DNA of 64,000 nt, taken from Rhizobacter sp964253025. Its GTDB lineage: Bacteria > Pseudomonadota > Gammaproteobacteria > Burkholderiales > Burkholderiaceae_C. This document shows, in pieces, positions 44,101-52,915 of this stretch. The DNA is taken from contig NZ_CAXUQC020000001.1 in NCBI RefSeq assembly GCF_964253025.1, positions 1,736,001 through 1,800,000 of the forward strand. The letters run 5' to 3'. The first letter of the stretch is position 1. Each line of letters begins with the position of its first letter. A model generated the notes under the pieces. The model saw only the letters and a program-made list of their open reading frames with translations. It was not told the DNA's origin and searched no databases. The translations under genes were made by a program, and so were the position numbers.

Positions 44101-47100
44101 AGACCGAACTCGTGGCGCTGGTGCGCTCGGGCGGCACCGTGCACGTCGACACCACGCCGCAGGACGGCCTGTTCAGGTACGCCGTCGCCACCGTGCGCCA
44201 GTCGAACGCGCAGGAATCCGTGTCGGGCCAGAGCGCCACGGTGGAAGTCACCACCATCGCCAACGCCCCGGGCGCGCCGCAATCGCTGCAGCTGCAGCTG
44301 ACGGGGCAGGGCATCGTCGCGACGTGGCAGCCGCCGCTCGCGAGCACCGTTGCCACGTACAACCTGTACCGTGCCACGGGCACGTCCATCACGAGCATCG
44401 AAGGCCTGACGCCGCTGAAGACCGGCCTGCGCCAGCCGATCGCGCTCGACCCGACGCCGTCGCCCACGCAGGGCGCCTACGTGGTGACCGCGCTCGACGC
44501 GGCGGGCAACGAGTCGGCCATCTCCAACTCGGCGTACCTGAACGCGAGCCTGCTGCCGGTGTCGAACTTGCGTGTGGAGCAGCTCGGCAACGAACTGCCG
44601 GTGGTCACCTGGAACGCGCCGAACGGCAACGTCGCGGGCTACAACGTCTACGTCGGCGCGTCGGCGAACCGCATCAAGCTGACGCCGGCGCCCATCACGG
44701 CGCGCACCTTCAGCGACAGCGGTTACACGAGCGGCGAGCGCCTCTACACCATCGCCACCGTCGACGCCAACGGCGTCGAGATGCCGCGCAGCCTGCTGCT
44801 GCCGAACGTGGGCGCGCAGATCGCCTCGGGCCTGCCGGTGCTGCGCGGCGTGATGAACCAGCTGCAGGTGCAGGTCACCAACACCTCGTCGGCCGTGGGC
44901 AACGCCCGCGTCGTCGTGCGCCTGCCGATCAACAAGGACGCAACGCAGTTCAAGGACCACAAGTCGGAGCTGTTCTCGCTCGGGGCGAACGAGACCCGCC
45001 TCGTGCCGGTGATCGTGGGCGGCTACGCCGACCTGCCGGCCTCGGCCCAGACCCAGGTGGGCGTCGAGATCTCGCCGGTGGAAGGCGAACTGGTGAAGAT
45101 CGCGCGCAACGAAAGCGTGACCGTGGGCGACAGCGGCATCGTCGTGGGCATGGCCACCGACGAGTTCACGCGGGGTGCCACCGGCCGGGTGCGCCTGACC
45201 ATCGAAAACACGAGCCAGGTGGACATCGAACTGCTGACGGCCACGAACAACGGCAACGGCGACTCGACCGAACTGCGGTTCAAGGTGCTCGATGGCGACG
45301 GCAACGTGCTGGCGACGCAGGCGTATCGCCAGGCGCTGGGGGCGAACGTCGTGACGCTGACGAACGGGCTCACGGTGGCGCGCATCGGTGCAGGCCAGAG
45401 CTACACGTCCGACGTCTTCCTCGTCAACGTGCCGGCGTCGAGCCCGAACAGCATTCGCCTGAAGCTCGAGGTCGACAAGCTGCGGTACCACAGCGGCCAG
45501 GACGACGAAGTCGTGATCGCCGGTCGTGGCGCCGAGAAGGTGATCTCGCTCGTCGACACCGCTTACTACGGCGAGGTCACCAACGTGACCCCGATTAGCT
45601 CGTTCGGTGACCAGGACATCGTCGTCACCGGTCGTGCGTTGGACCGCCGCGGCAACGCGCCGCTGCCCAACACACGATTGAAGCTGGTTCTGAACCAGCA
45701 GGGCTTCGAGCGCGTGTTCAGCGTGCTGACCGACACCGCCGGCCAGTTCATCTACACGTTCACGCCGACGATCACCGACTCGGGTCTCTACAAGGTGAGC
45801 GCGGTGCATCCGGACGTGACCGACCGCTCGGAGCAGCGCTCGTTCACGATCAACCGGGTGACCGTGGGCCCCACGCCGTACAAGCTCGACGTGCCGAAGA
45901 ACTATCCGTTCAGCATCCCGTTCACCGCGAAGGCGGGCCCGGGCACGAAGGCCACGAACCTGCGCCTCGTGCTGGACGCCGCCAGTCAGCCCACGGGCCA
46001 GATCCCCGCGGGCATCAGCGTGCAGCTGCCTGCGCCGGTGACGCTGGCCGAACGCCAGACGCTGAACGTGCCGGTGCGCTTCACCGCGAGCAACGACGCG
46101 CAGCCGACGGGTTCGGTGATCCTGAACCTCGTCACCGACGAAAGCCCGCTCACCCCGATCGGCCGCGTGACCGTGAACTACACGCTCACCGAAGCCAAGC
46201 CGTTCATCACGAGCGTGCCTAGCTTCGTCGAGACTGGCCTGGCGCGCGGCGCCAGCGAAGTGGAGACCGTGGTCGTCGAGAACAAGGGCCTGCAGGACGC
46301 GATCAACCTGCAGTTCACGCTGACCAAGACGGACGGCTCTCCCGCCCCGTCGTGGGTGAGCATCTCGAACGCTGTCAACGGCACGCTGGCGGTGGGTGCC
46401 AAGCGCAACATCGACCTGGCCTTCAACCCGCCGGCAGGCATCGCCGAAGGCGTTTACGAGTTCCTTGTGCGCATGGAGGGCGACAACGTCGGCGCACAGA
46501 ATTTGAACGTGTACGCGAGCATCACCGCGAGCGGGCAGGGCAATGTGCAGTTCAGGGCGTCGGACATTTACACCGCGACGGTCGGCAAGGACGGCAAGCT
46601 GATCTCTGGGCTGGCGAATGCGCGCATCACGCTGCAGAACGAGGAAGTCGCGACGGTCACGCTGGAGATGAGCACGGACGCGCTGGGCGAGGCCATGTTC
46701 CAGAACGTGCCGGCGGGACGGTACAAGTTCCGCGTTACGGCAAATAACCACCAGGAGATTGGCGGACGTTTGACCGTCAAGCCGGGGATAACACTTAATC
46801 AATCGGTGTTTCTTCAGTACAACCTCGTCACGGTGGAATGGAGCGTGCGGGAAATAACTATTCAAGACCGGTACGAAATTACCTTGAATGCGACTTTTGA
46901 AACGGATGTTCCGGCGGCAGTAGTGGTCATGCGGCCGACAAGCATCAATCTGCCGAAAATGAACACGGGAGATGTTTATTACGGCGAGCTCTCTCTTCAA
47001 AACCACGGGCTTCTCCGTGCCGAGCAAATAAAACACCAGCTTCCCAAGAGCGACGAATTCTTCCGCTACGAGTTCTTGGTGGACATACCACATGCGTTAG

Positions 47101-47465
47101 AGCCGCATCAACGTATCACCGTTCCGTATCGTGTCGTCTCTGTTCGCGGTCTCGAACAATCCGCGGCGCAGGACAACTCGACCGGTGCCGGTTGCTATAG
47201 CTACAGCAATTCAACCGCAGTGACCTGTATCTCCATCTGCGCAAACGGCGAAAAATCGGTCTGCGGTGCAACTTCGTCTTGGTTCTCCGTGAGCACGAGT
47301 TCCTGCCAGAGCGGCGGAGGCGGAAGTACGGGCGGCGGTGCCGGCGGTGGTGGGTATAGCGGCGGCGGTTGGGGTACAGGGGGTTACGGCGGCGGCCCCA
47401 CATCCATACCGCTTCGTGGAAAACGGTGCGTTGAAATACCAAAGGGTGGAGTGTCGTGCGACTAA
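41115..47465 (+). CDS. giant secreted protein with beta-helix, Ig-like and fibronectin III-like domains
   Basis: A 2116-residue exported protein. After a long charged lead, the hydrophobic signal core is about residues 28-50 (cleavage near Ser-Ala-Ala-Glu). The N-terminal beta-helix (about 55-260) has turns such as GLRLIDGASPAITGSSFLRNG. Three bacterial Ig-like modules (from about 345) contain SGIERVQFFLNGSLVATRT. At least four FN3-like modules follow (for example KVKLGWTRSTDPNVTGYQLYR and KVRLSWQAVDEATSYQVYR). More Ig/CARDB-like regions lead to a C-terminal portion with a Gly-rich GGGGSTGGGAGGGG stretch and six or so Cys. From about base 46740 the gene is AT-richer than before. It ends 62 bases before the chosen RHS start, probably in the same transcript. 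It likely acts as a surface scaffold. Confidence 0.82.
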   Translation: MTMMTNDSRPERHSSRVRHSDRRAGWVRSSVVGTMVFALVATSMPLTASAAELAIDEGVVVKFGGDGRLIVRDRLLAAKGVTFTSQKDDAAGGAIGAAPQTPASADWTGIRVEKSAAAFGVTGFGDLTVRYAGAANGAALTLRGVNPALQYAQFTDNTVGLRLIDGASPAITGSSFLRNGVGIEAGGGSAPTVGTTQFAHNTSNAISNGTAGSMLLATGNWWGHASGPTDPMGNPAGQGDRVSSGVNYGNYLAAAPLIAPTVRLAQPAPYYETHTVALEISCVNATEYRIAEGSAFAGIAFQPLSGGRATVNFALSAGDGTKPVSVQFRNASGTVATGTLTGGVLVDTEAPVLTIGNPVAGSVISGPITVDAAATDASGIERVQFFLNGSLVATRTTAPYAYSWSPTSLADGVHHWRVTATDRAGRVTEQLRDVTLSRAPVVPDTEGPQLTTPTSAGVPLANGATLTRNTTFTFQATDRSGISRIEMLLDGGVAGTASGTGTYTVSLDLSAVANGAHTLALRAFDSLNNSSTTSYSITVAHAVPDAPVLSAPANGSTTREAAATVAGTAKAGGSVRLHLNGQAVGTAVNAGSDGRFSSAVTLAPGVNQIQATATDAWGTSALSAAVSVTLDVTVPASPSNLSAVAQVQGKVKLGWTRSTDPNVTGYQLYRASVPFTSVTEGVKLHPGTLGNTISAYDDLPQQDGTWYYRVVSVNAAGTPSVPSNPAQATSDGTLPRALSIAYAPQGKVDAATGRIGQGRVNLVVTLSEPLQATPYLSIVPQGGTPIPVDLASTGPTTWAGSFLVDANTASGNANALFSARDVAGNRGTDIDAGATFRIDTEGPALSSIVVSPSSPIRYDSAPTVSATFTFSKAPKAGAAPTVNYLLSGPVRSAVSVGSLTQVSPTVWTASFTLPSDAGLAQPEILSFTSRALDDLDNVSTKVIGFNRFQVYQGNLPPLAIPLGLTAKAEPGGKVRLSWQAVDEATSYQVYRQSPVQTELVALVRSGGTVHVDTTPQDGLFRYAVATVRQSNAQESVSGQSATVEVTTIANAPGAPQSLQLQLTGQGIVATWQPPLASTVATYNLYRATGTSITSIEGLTPLKTGLRQPIALDPTPSPTQGAYVVTALDAAGNESAISNSAYLNASLLPVSNLRVEQLGNELPVVTWNAPNGNVAGYNVYVGASANRIKLTPAPITARTFSDSGYTSGERLYTIATVDANGVEMPRSLLLPNVGAQIASGLPVLRGVMNQLQVQVTNTSSAVGNARVVVRLPINKDATQFKDHKSELFSLGANETRLVPVIVGGYADLPASAQTQVGVEISPVEGELVKIARNESVTVGDSGIVVGMATDEFTRGATGRVRLTIENTSQVDIELLTATNNGNGDSTELRFKVLDGDGNVLATQAYRQALGANVVTLTNGLTVARIGAGQSYTSDVFLVNVPASSPNSIRLKLEVDKLRYHSGQDDEVVIAGRGAEKVISLVDTAYYGEVTNVTPISSFGDQDIVVTGRALDRRGNAPLPNTRLKLVLNQQGFERVFSVLTDTAGQFIYTFTPTITDSGLYKVSAVHPDVTDRSEQRSFTINRVTVGPTPYKLDVPKNYPFSIPFTAKAGPGTKATNLRLVLDAASQPTGQIPAGISVQLPAPVTLAERQTLNVPVRFTASNDAQPTGSVILNLVTDESPLTPIGRVTVNYTLTEAKPFITSVPSFVETGLARGASEVETVVVENKGLQDAINLQFTLTKTDGSPAPSWVSISNAVNGTLAVGAKRNIDLAFNPPAGIAEGVYEFLVRMEGDNVGAQNLNVYASITASGQGNVQFRASDIYTATVGKDGKLISGLANARITLQNEEVATVTLEMSTDALGEAMFQNVPAGRYKFRVTANNHQEIGGRLTVKPGITLNQSVFLQYNLVTVEWSVREITIQDRYEITLNATFETDVPAAVVVMRPTSINLPKMNTGDVYYGELSLQNHGLLRAEQIKHQLPKSDEFFRYEFLVDIPHALEPHQRITVPYRVVSVRGLEQSAAQDNSTGAGCYSYSNSTAVTCISICANGEKSVCGATSSWFSVSTSSCQSGGGGSTGGGAGGGGYSGGGWGTGGYGGGPTSIPLRGKRCVEIPKGGVSCD

Positions 47466-47527
47466 ATATTTGGCGATGCGTCGACGTGAGTTTTGATATC
47501 TCTGATTTCGAGGGGCGGTTTCTCGCA

Positions 47528-50500
47528 ATGGTCGAACCTTGGTCTTTGAAGGCGAAGGTGTGGGCGGGTGCCATGCTGATTGCCTGCGCGTCTCCAGCCT
47601 ATTCGGAGGACTCGCCCAACGGCTTTTCCGTGTCGCTTCCCAACGGCTTCGCCACGGTCAGTGTCGATGACATCTACGTGGACACAACGGCTGGTCGAGT
47701 GCGATGGGTCCGCTCCTGGAATGGTCAGGAGTGGAAATTCAATCAGCATTGGGAAAGCCTTTCTCAAAGCTGGAAGAACCTTACCGGGAGCCAGAGCGCG
47801 GACACGACAAGTGCCGCAAGCGCCGGTGCCACTGTGAGTAATTTCCCCGCGGAGCCTCCTTCCCAAAGTTCAAGTTGCTGGGTTTGGGTCGATGAAGACT
47901 GGGAACCTACGGTAGGAACGGTGGTCGTCGGCGGCATTACCGAAGCCGGTCCGATGGTGCCTGCGCGGTCCACGCCGTTCAATCGACTGATGGGCGAACT
48001 GGCTCCGGACTATGTGCCGCTCCAGCGGGTGAGCATCGACTACGCGAATCTCTGTCTCGGTTCCGTCACTGGATCAGCCCAAACGGCCGATGTTGAAGCG
48101 CTTCGAAGGATGAACGAGCTGTATTTGGGCGAGAGCGGCCGTTATGCTTTTAATAACCGCGCTGTACTGGAAAAGCGAGCCGTTCTCCAAATCCTTCCCA
48201 TTGCGACGGCCGATGTTGAGCCCGCTCTCCGACACGGGCGCTACACAGTCGCGGCCCAGGAAAACAAGAAGGGATATCGATGGACCGATCGAGGTGGCGA
48301 CTGGATTGAGTACAACACCCAAGGCCAGGTGGTGTCTTGGGGTGGACGAAATGGCAAAAAAGTCTGGCTTCTCCGAGACGCTGGTGGAATCGTTCGCGCC
48401 GTGCTGGATGATGTCGGGCACATTGTTTTCAGCCTTCACTATTCTGGTGATGTTCTAGTTGAGGTGAGAGATTACCCGGTCTCGGAACTTGAGGTTGACC
48501 TTCCTCCTAGATCCGTAAAGTATGCTTATGACGACAAGAATCGCCTGATTAAGGTCACTGACGTTCGCGGCTTTGTGACTCAGTATGAATACGATGCTGG
48601 GAACAGAATAACAAAAATCACTGATGCCGAACTTCGGCAGGAAACGATTGAATATTCTGGAAGCACGGTCAAGCGCCATGTGACGCCCGACGGTGCCGAG
48701 ACCGAGTACACGTTCGACTACGATGATGTAAACAAGCAGTTCAACGCGAAGGTGGTGAGGCCGGAGACGGCTGCCGGGCAGAAGATCGAATCCTATACCC
48801 ACAATCGTGTCGGCCGGATGGTCCGTCACGTTGTGAACGGTCGCGTTGAAGCCGAGGTGCGCTATGACACCGGCTCTCGCACGGAGAGTGGCACGAATGC
48901 TCGCGGATTCACGACGAGAACAAGATCGAACGAATTCGAGCAGGTTGTTTTAATCGAATATCCAGACGGGGCGACGGTCAGCAGCAAGTATTCGGCGGCC
49001 CATATGCGCCTGCTTGAGCGTGTCGACGCGATGGGTGTGGTAACTCAATACGATTACGATAGCGCAGGTAACCTTCTCTACAAGCGGGAGGCCGCTGGTA
49101 GCGTTGCGGAACGGGAAACTGAATACGTTCGGAATTCGGCCGGTCTTGTGACCGCGTTACTGCGGCGTGGAAAGTCGGCGCCGGCGGATACTGTCTCACG
49201 CTGGGCGTTTGACTATGATTCTCAAGGCAATGTCAAAAGAACAGTCGACCCGGAAGGGGCCGTGAGGCACTATGCCTACGACAGGGCCGGGAATCCGAGG
49301 AAGCAGGTCGGCCCGCGCGGCGAGGTTGTCGAGTACCGCGCCGACGCGTCGGGCAACGTCGAGGCTATCCGCGACGCACTTGGTGGAGAAGTTGGCTTCA
49401 CCTACGATCGAGTCGGAAATGTGGTTCGCCGAACCGACGAACTCGGAAAAACCGTGAGCATGGCCTATGACGGAATGAATCGGCTCACGCAAACGGTTTT
49501 CGCCAATGGGGGAGCGCAGCGGACTCAGTTCAATGGGCATGGGTTTCCGGTTCTGGAAATCGATGAGGACGGTAGACGAGTCCACATCGAATACGACAAT
49601 TTTCAGCGCTTGACGAAAGTCACGGATAGCCAAGGGAACGTGACCACCCATGGCTACGGCCTTCCAGGAGATCCGACCGCAGTTGGGGCTTTGACCAATC
49701 CGACCAGAACTGACTATCCCGGCTTCGCGCTGGAGCAACGCTTCGACCGGCGCGAGCGGATTACCGCCAGCACGGTGATCGAAGAATTGACCACGGGGCC
49801 GGACGGTCGAACCACGTTTCAGAAGTATGACAAGAAGGGACGCGTCATTGAGACGACGAATCCTGAGGGAAAAACAACCTACTTCGCTTACGACGAATTC
49901 GACAGAGTTCTGCGGTTTACGAACTCGCAGGGTCGGTACATCGAGCTGACTTGGGACGCGCACGACAACATCGTCGCCTTACAGGACTATCTCGGGCATC
50001 GAACGACCCTTCGTTATGACCGCGCGAATCGCTTGGTTGCTCAAGTTCTTCCTGGCGGTCAGACTACGACCTATGAGTATGACGCAAGTGGCAATAGGAC
50101 GCGGATTACCGGCGCTAATGGCTCGACCATCCGCCACACTTACGACTCGACTAACTTGGTCGTTCGGACAGAGGCTGCCAAGGCAGGAGAAACCTCGCCG
50201 TCGCTGACGTACACCTATACCAGGGATGCTGCAGGAAACTTGCGATCTTGGTCGGACGGAACTCTTGGAGCGGAGTATACGTACGATGATGACGGCAACT
50301 TCTTGAGCGAGACTGCAACTTACACGCAAGGTGTTTCTCTTGGCTATGCATATACGCTCACCTCAGCCGGATTGGTCAAATCGCTAAAATTCCCAGATGG
50401 TGATGTCGTCAATTATGAGTACGAGAGCGATGGGTTGCTAGGATCAATTGATATCCCCGGGGCTGGCAAGTATTCCGTCAATTCTAGGAAGTGGGTCGCA

Positions 50501-52465
50501 CCCAGTCGGATCACGCTTCCGGGTGGTGTGACGAGGGAATTTTCATACGATGGCCTTCTGCAAGCTGCTGCCATGACGGTGAAGAGCGCAGGGCAGCAGA
50601 AGTTGTTTGGGGTCGAGAACCGCTATGGCCGGCTGAGTGAACTGCTTGAGTCAGTTTCGTCTGATGCGGAGGGCGGGGCTTCCAGTACGATTTCGGAAAG
50701 ATTCGCCTACGATTCCGAACAGCGTCTCACGCAGGCTACGGTTGATCGAGGAGGGGTTTTAGGACTGACAACGGAGGTTTTCACGTTTGATGCCGCCGGG
50801 AACCGAAAAAGCGACAGTTCTACGTCTGGGGAATGGAAGTACGACAGCAGCAACCGCCTGCTCCAAAGAGGCGGCACGGCATATGAGTACGACGCTACCG
50901 GAAATCTGGTGAGGAAGACCTCGAATGAGCCGGGGGCTGGCGCTTCTGTCTGGATCTACGAGTACGACGCGCTCAATCGCTTGGTCGCAGTCAAGGACGG
51001 AGCTGGCGTCTACGTAGCCAAGTATGCGTACGACCCTTTTGATAATCGTTTGATCAAGGACGTGTATCGCGCGAGCACCGGTGAGGTCCTGCCGGTTCCT
51101 AAACGTAGCCTATACCTGTATGCAAAAGAGGGGCTTTTGGCAGAGGCCGGGCCCGATGGCGTCGTAAAGGTCCAATACGGGTGGCATCCTGGCGGCGAAT
51201 GGGGTACAGACCCGGTTTTCATTAAGGGGAACCTGCTCTACGGCAGTGGCATTGGCCTGGAGTACGCATACTTCCATAATGATCAGTCAGGGCGGCCGCG
51301 ACGGATAACCGATGCTGCGGGCCAAGTGATCTGGCGTGCCGACTATTCGATTGACGGGTACGCCACTGTGACATCGAGTCGCGGTGTCGTGAGTGGGCTG
51401 CGGGCGCCGGGGCAATACTTTGACCAGGAAACCGGGCTTCACTACAACACCCGGCGGTATTACGATCCAGTCATTGGTCGGTACATCACTTCGGATCCCA
51501 TCGGCTTCGCGGGGGGATGGAATTCCTATGAGTATGCCGGCGGAGATCCGATAAATAATGGGGATCCGACTGGTGAATATGTTCAAGGTATTGTTCGTGC
51601 GATAAATATTGCAATCACTGTATATGAGTTGTATACGGTATACGAAGAGTATAAAACTACCGGCTGTTTCGATTGGACCACTCTAGTTCCGATCCCCAAG
51701 TGGCTTACTAAGACGAAGTGGATCAAAAAGTTTCGCAGGGAATGCGGCGATGTCTGCGAATGTGTGGGTGGGAACAGTTTTCCCGGCGATACGCCGGTGC
51801 ACGTCCTTTCCGCGGACGGGCGAAATGAGCTGAAGCCAATCTCTAGTATTCGCGTTGGCGACAAGGTTCTGGCACGGAGCGAATGGAAAGCGGAGCAGGA
51901 TGGCCTGAGCTATCAGTCGGTCACCGAGGTAATGACAACTCCGCAAGCCAAGCGAGATATCGTTCGCTTGACGCTCCGAAACGGGGGCGAGTTCTCCGCG
52001 ACCGGAAACCATCCAATAAGGACCGAAGAGGGGTGGCGGGATGCCGTACTGATCAAGGCCGGTGACAAACTGGCTAGTTCTGTCAGCGACGCCGTAGGAA
52101 TGGAAGTGGTTTCGGCGGTCCTCTCGTCTGAAGTTTTGACAACGTACAATTTGGAAGTTGCCAATGCTCATACCTTCTTCGTTGGAGACGACGATGGCGC
52201 ACTTGTTCATAATGGACGGTACGCTTCAAAGAGGTCGAAAGTTCGGCGCGAAGTTGACGAGAGAGCGCGAGACAAGCAGGGCAAGTTGAGGTGCGAGATG
52301 TGCAATATACCTACCAAGCCTGCTAAGAAGAGCACACGAGGTGTTACGCCGGACGATGAAGAAGGCGTTTATCACCACTGGGAGCATTGGTGTAACGGCG
52401 GCAAAACGGATTCCGGCAACATCGGTTTGCTTTGCCGGAAGTGCCACAAGGATGTCCACCGATAA
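47528..52465 (+). CDS. RHS-repeat polymorphic toxin with Sec signal, HINT domain and HNH nuclease tip
   Basis: A 1645-residue protein. The Sec signal MVEPWSLKAKVWAGAMLIACASPAYS is unusual for RHS toxins of Gram-negatives. YD repeats fill about 165-1250 (for example QYDYDSAGNLLYK). The conserved RHS core runs to DPIGFAGGWNSYEYAGGDP near 1325-1345. A HINT-type autocleavage domain follows (Ser1417 in NSFPGDTPVHV, ending His-Asn1562 in LVHN). The last 83 residues form a zinc-HNH endonuclease tip: CEMC, YHHWEH, GGKTDSGNIGLLCRKCH. The design implies a folded, cleaved DNA-attacking toxin. A GTG at 47456, overlapping the previous stop, has a ribosome site and is the alternative start. The next gene looks like its immunity protein. 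Confidence 0.88.
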   Translation: MVEPWSLKAKVWAGAMLIACASPAYSEDSPNGFSVSLPNGFATVSVDDIYVDTTAGRVRWVRSWNGQEWKFNQHWESLSQSWKNLTGSQSADTTSAASAGATVSNFPAEPPSQSSSCWVWVDEDWEPTVGTVVVGGITEAGPMVPARSTPFNRLMGELAPDYVPLQRVSIDYANLCLGSVTGSAQTADVEALRRMNELYLGESGRYAFNNRAVLEKRAVLQILPIATADVEPALRHGRYTVAAQENKKGYRWTDRGGDWIEYNTQGQVVSWGGRNGKKVWLLRDAGGIVRAVLDDVGHIVFSLHYSGDVLVEVRDYPVSELEVDLPPRSVKYAYDDKNRLIKVTDVRGFVTQYEYDAGNRITKITDAELRQETIEYSGSTVKRHVTPDGAETEYTFDYDDVNKQFNAKVVRPETAAGQKIESYTHNRVGRMVRHVVNGRVEAEVRYDTGSRTESGTNARGFTTRTRSNEFEQVVLIEYPDGATVSSKYSAAHMRLLERVDAMGVVTQYDYDSAGNLLYKREAAGSVAERETEYVRNSAGLVTALLRRGKSAPADTVSRWAFDYDSQGNVKRTVDPEGAVRHYAYDRAGNPRKQVGPRGEVVEYRADASGNVEAIRDALGGEVGFTYDRVGNVVRRTDELGKTVSMAYDGMNRLTQTVFANGGAQRTQFNGHGFPVLEIDEDGRRVHIEYDNFQRLTKVTDSQGNVTTHGYGLPGDPTAVGALTNPTRTDYPGFALEQRFDRRERITASTVIEELTTGPDGRTTFQKYDKKGRVIETTNPEGKTTYFAYDEFDRVLRFTNSQGRYIELTWDAHDNIVALQDYLGHRTTLRYDRANRLVAQVLPGGQTTTYEYDASGNRTRITGANGSTIRHTYDSTNLVVRTEAAKAGETSPSLTYTYTRDAAGNLRSWSDGTLGAEYTYDDDGNFLSETATYTQGVSLGYAYTLTSAGLVKSLKFPDGDVVNYEYESDGLLGSIDIPGAGKYSVNSRKWVAPSRITLPGGVTREFSYDGLLQAAAMTVKSAGQQKLFGVENRYGRLSELLESVSSDAEGGASSTISERFAYDSEQRLTQATVDRGGVLGLTTEVFTFDAAGNRKSDSSTSGEWKYDSSNRLLQRGGTAYEYDATGNLVRKTSNEPGAGASVWIYEYDALNRLVAVKDGAGVYVAKYAYDPFDNRLIKDVYRASTGEVLPVPKRSLYLYAKEGLLAEAGPDGVVKVQYGWHPGGEWGTDPVFIKGNLLYGSGIGLEYAYFHNDQSGRPRRITDAAGQVIWRADYSIDGYATVTSSRGVVSGLRAPGQYFDQETGLHYNTRRYYDPVIGRYITSDPIGFAGGWNSYEYAGGDPINNGDPTGEYVQGIVRAINIAITVYELYTVYEEYKTTGCFDWTTLVPIPKWLTKTKWIKKFRRECGDVCECVGGNSFPGDTPVHVLSADGRNELKPISSIRVGDKVLARSEWKAEQDGLSYQSVTEVMTTPQAKRDIVRLTLRNGGEFSATGNHPIRTEEGWRDAVLIKAGDKLASSVSDAVGMEVVSAVLSSEVLTTYNLEVANAHTFFVGDDDGALVHNGRYASKRSKVRREVDERARDKQGKLRCEMCNIPTKPAKKSTRGVTPDDEEGVYHHWEHWCNGGKTDSGNIGLLCRKCHKDVHR

Positions 52466-52472
52466 GGGTTAT

Positions 52473-52898
52473 ATGCCTGCGATCCTGTTTCCGATTTCCA
52501 GCGACCGTGGGGCTTCGTTTGAAAGCCTGAATGCTGTCGAGGTATGGTCCGGGTGTTATCGGATAGAAAATATCCCCTTCTTCACAGCGGAGGTGTCGAT
52601 GTTCGATGTTTGCAGCGTGGTAGAAGTGGATGGTCAATTGTTTTTCGACCAAGTTTTGTCGCGGTCGGGGCATTCAACTTTCGTTTTCTCATTCGACAAA
52701 AAAGAGTTGGATGTGCGTCCGTTTCTGGAATTCGCCAGACGGTTGAATTTGAAGTATGAAGTCGGATTCGAGAAGAATTCAGTGTCCGTCGATATCGGGC
52801 CGGATCAATCCGCAGACGATTTCTACGATGGATTCGATACGCTGCAGTATTCCGACGATCTTGACTTCGCGCTGGACCCGCTGTGTATTCAACATTAA
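52473..52898 (+). CDS. DUF4265-like putative immunity protein for the RHS-HNH toxin
   Basis: A 141-residue acidic cytoplasmic protein without signal peptide. The pattern ESLNAVEVWSGCYRIENIPFFTAEVSMFDV..VDGQLFF and SGHSTF matches the DUF4265 family, members of which occur beside polymorphic toxins. The ATG at 52473 lies 8 bases after the RHS stop, with AAGGG just upstream; a second in-frame ATG at 52452 lies inside the RHS end and lacks spacing for its ribosome site. Toxin-then-immunity order and the shared AT-richer composition support the role; specificity for the HNH tip is inference. Confidence 0.75.
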   Translation: MPAILFPISSDRGASFESLNAVEVWSGCYRIENIPFFTAEVSMFDVCSVVEVDGQLFFDQVLSRSGHSTFVFSFDKKELDVRPFLEFARRLNLKYEVGFEKNSVSVDIGPDQSADDFYDGFDTLQYSDDLDFALDPLCIQH

Positions 52899-52915
52899 GT
52901 GAGCTGCAGTCGAGT

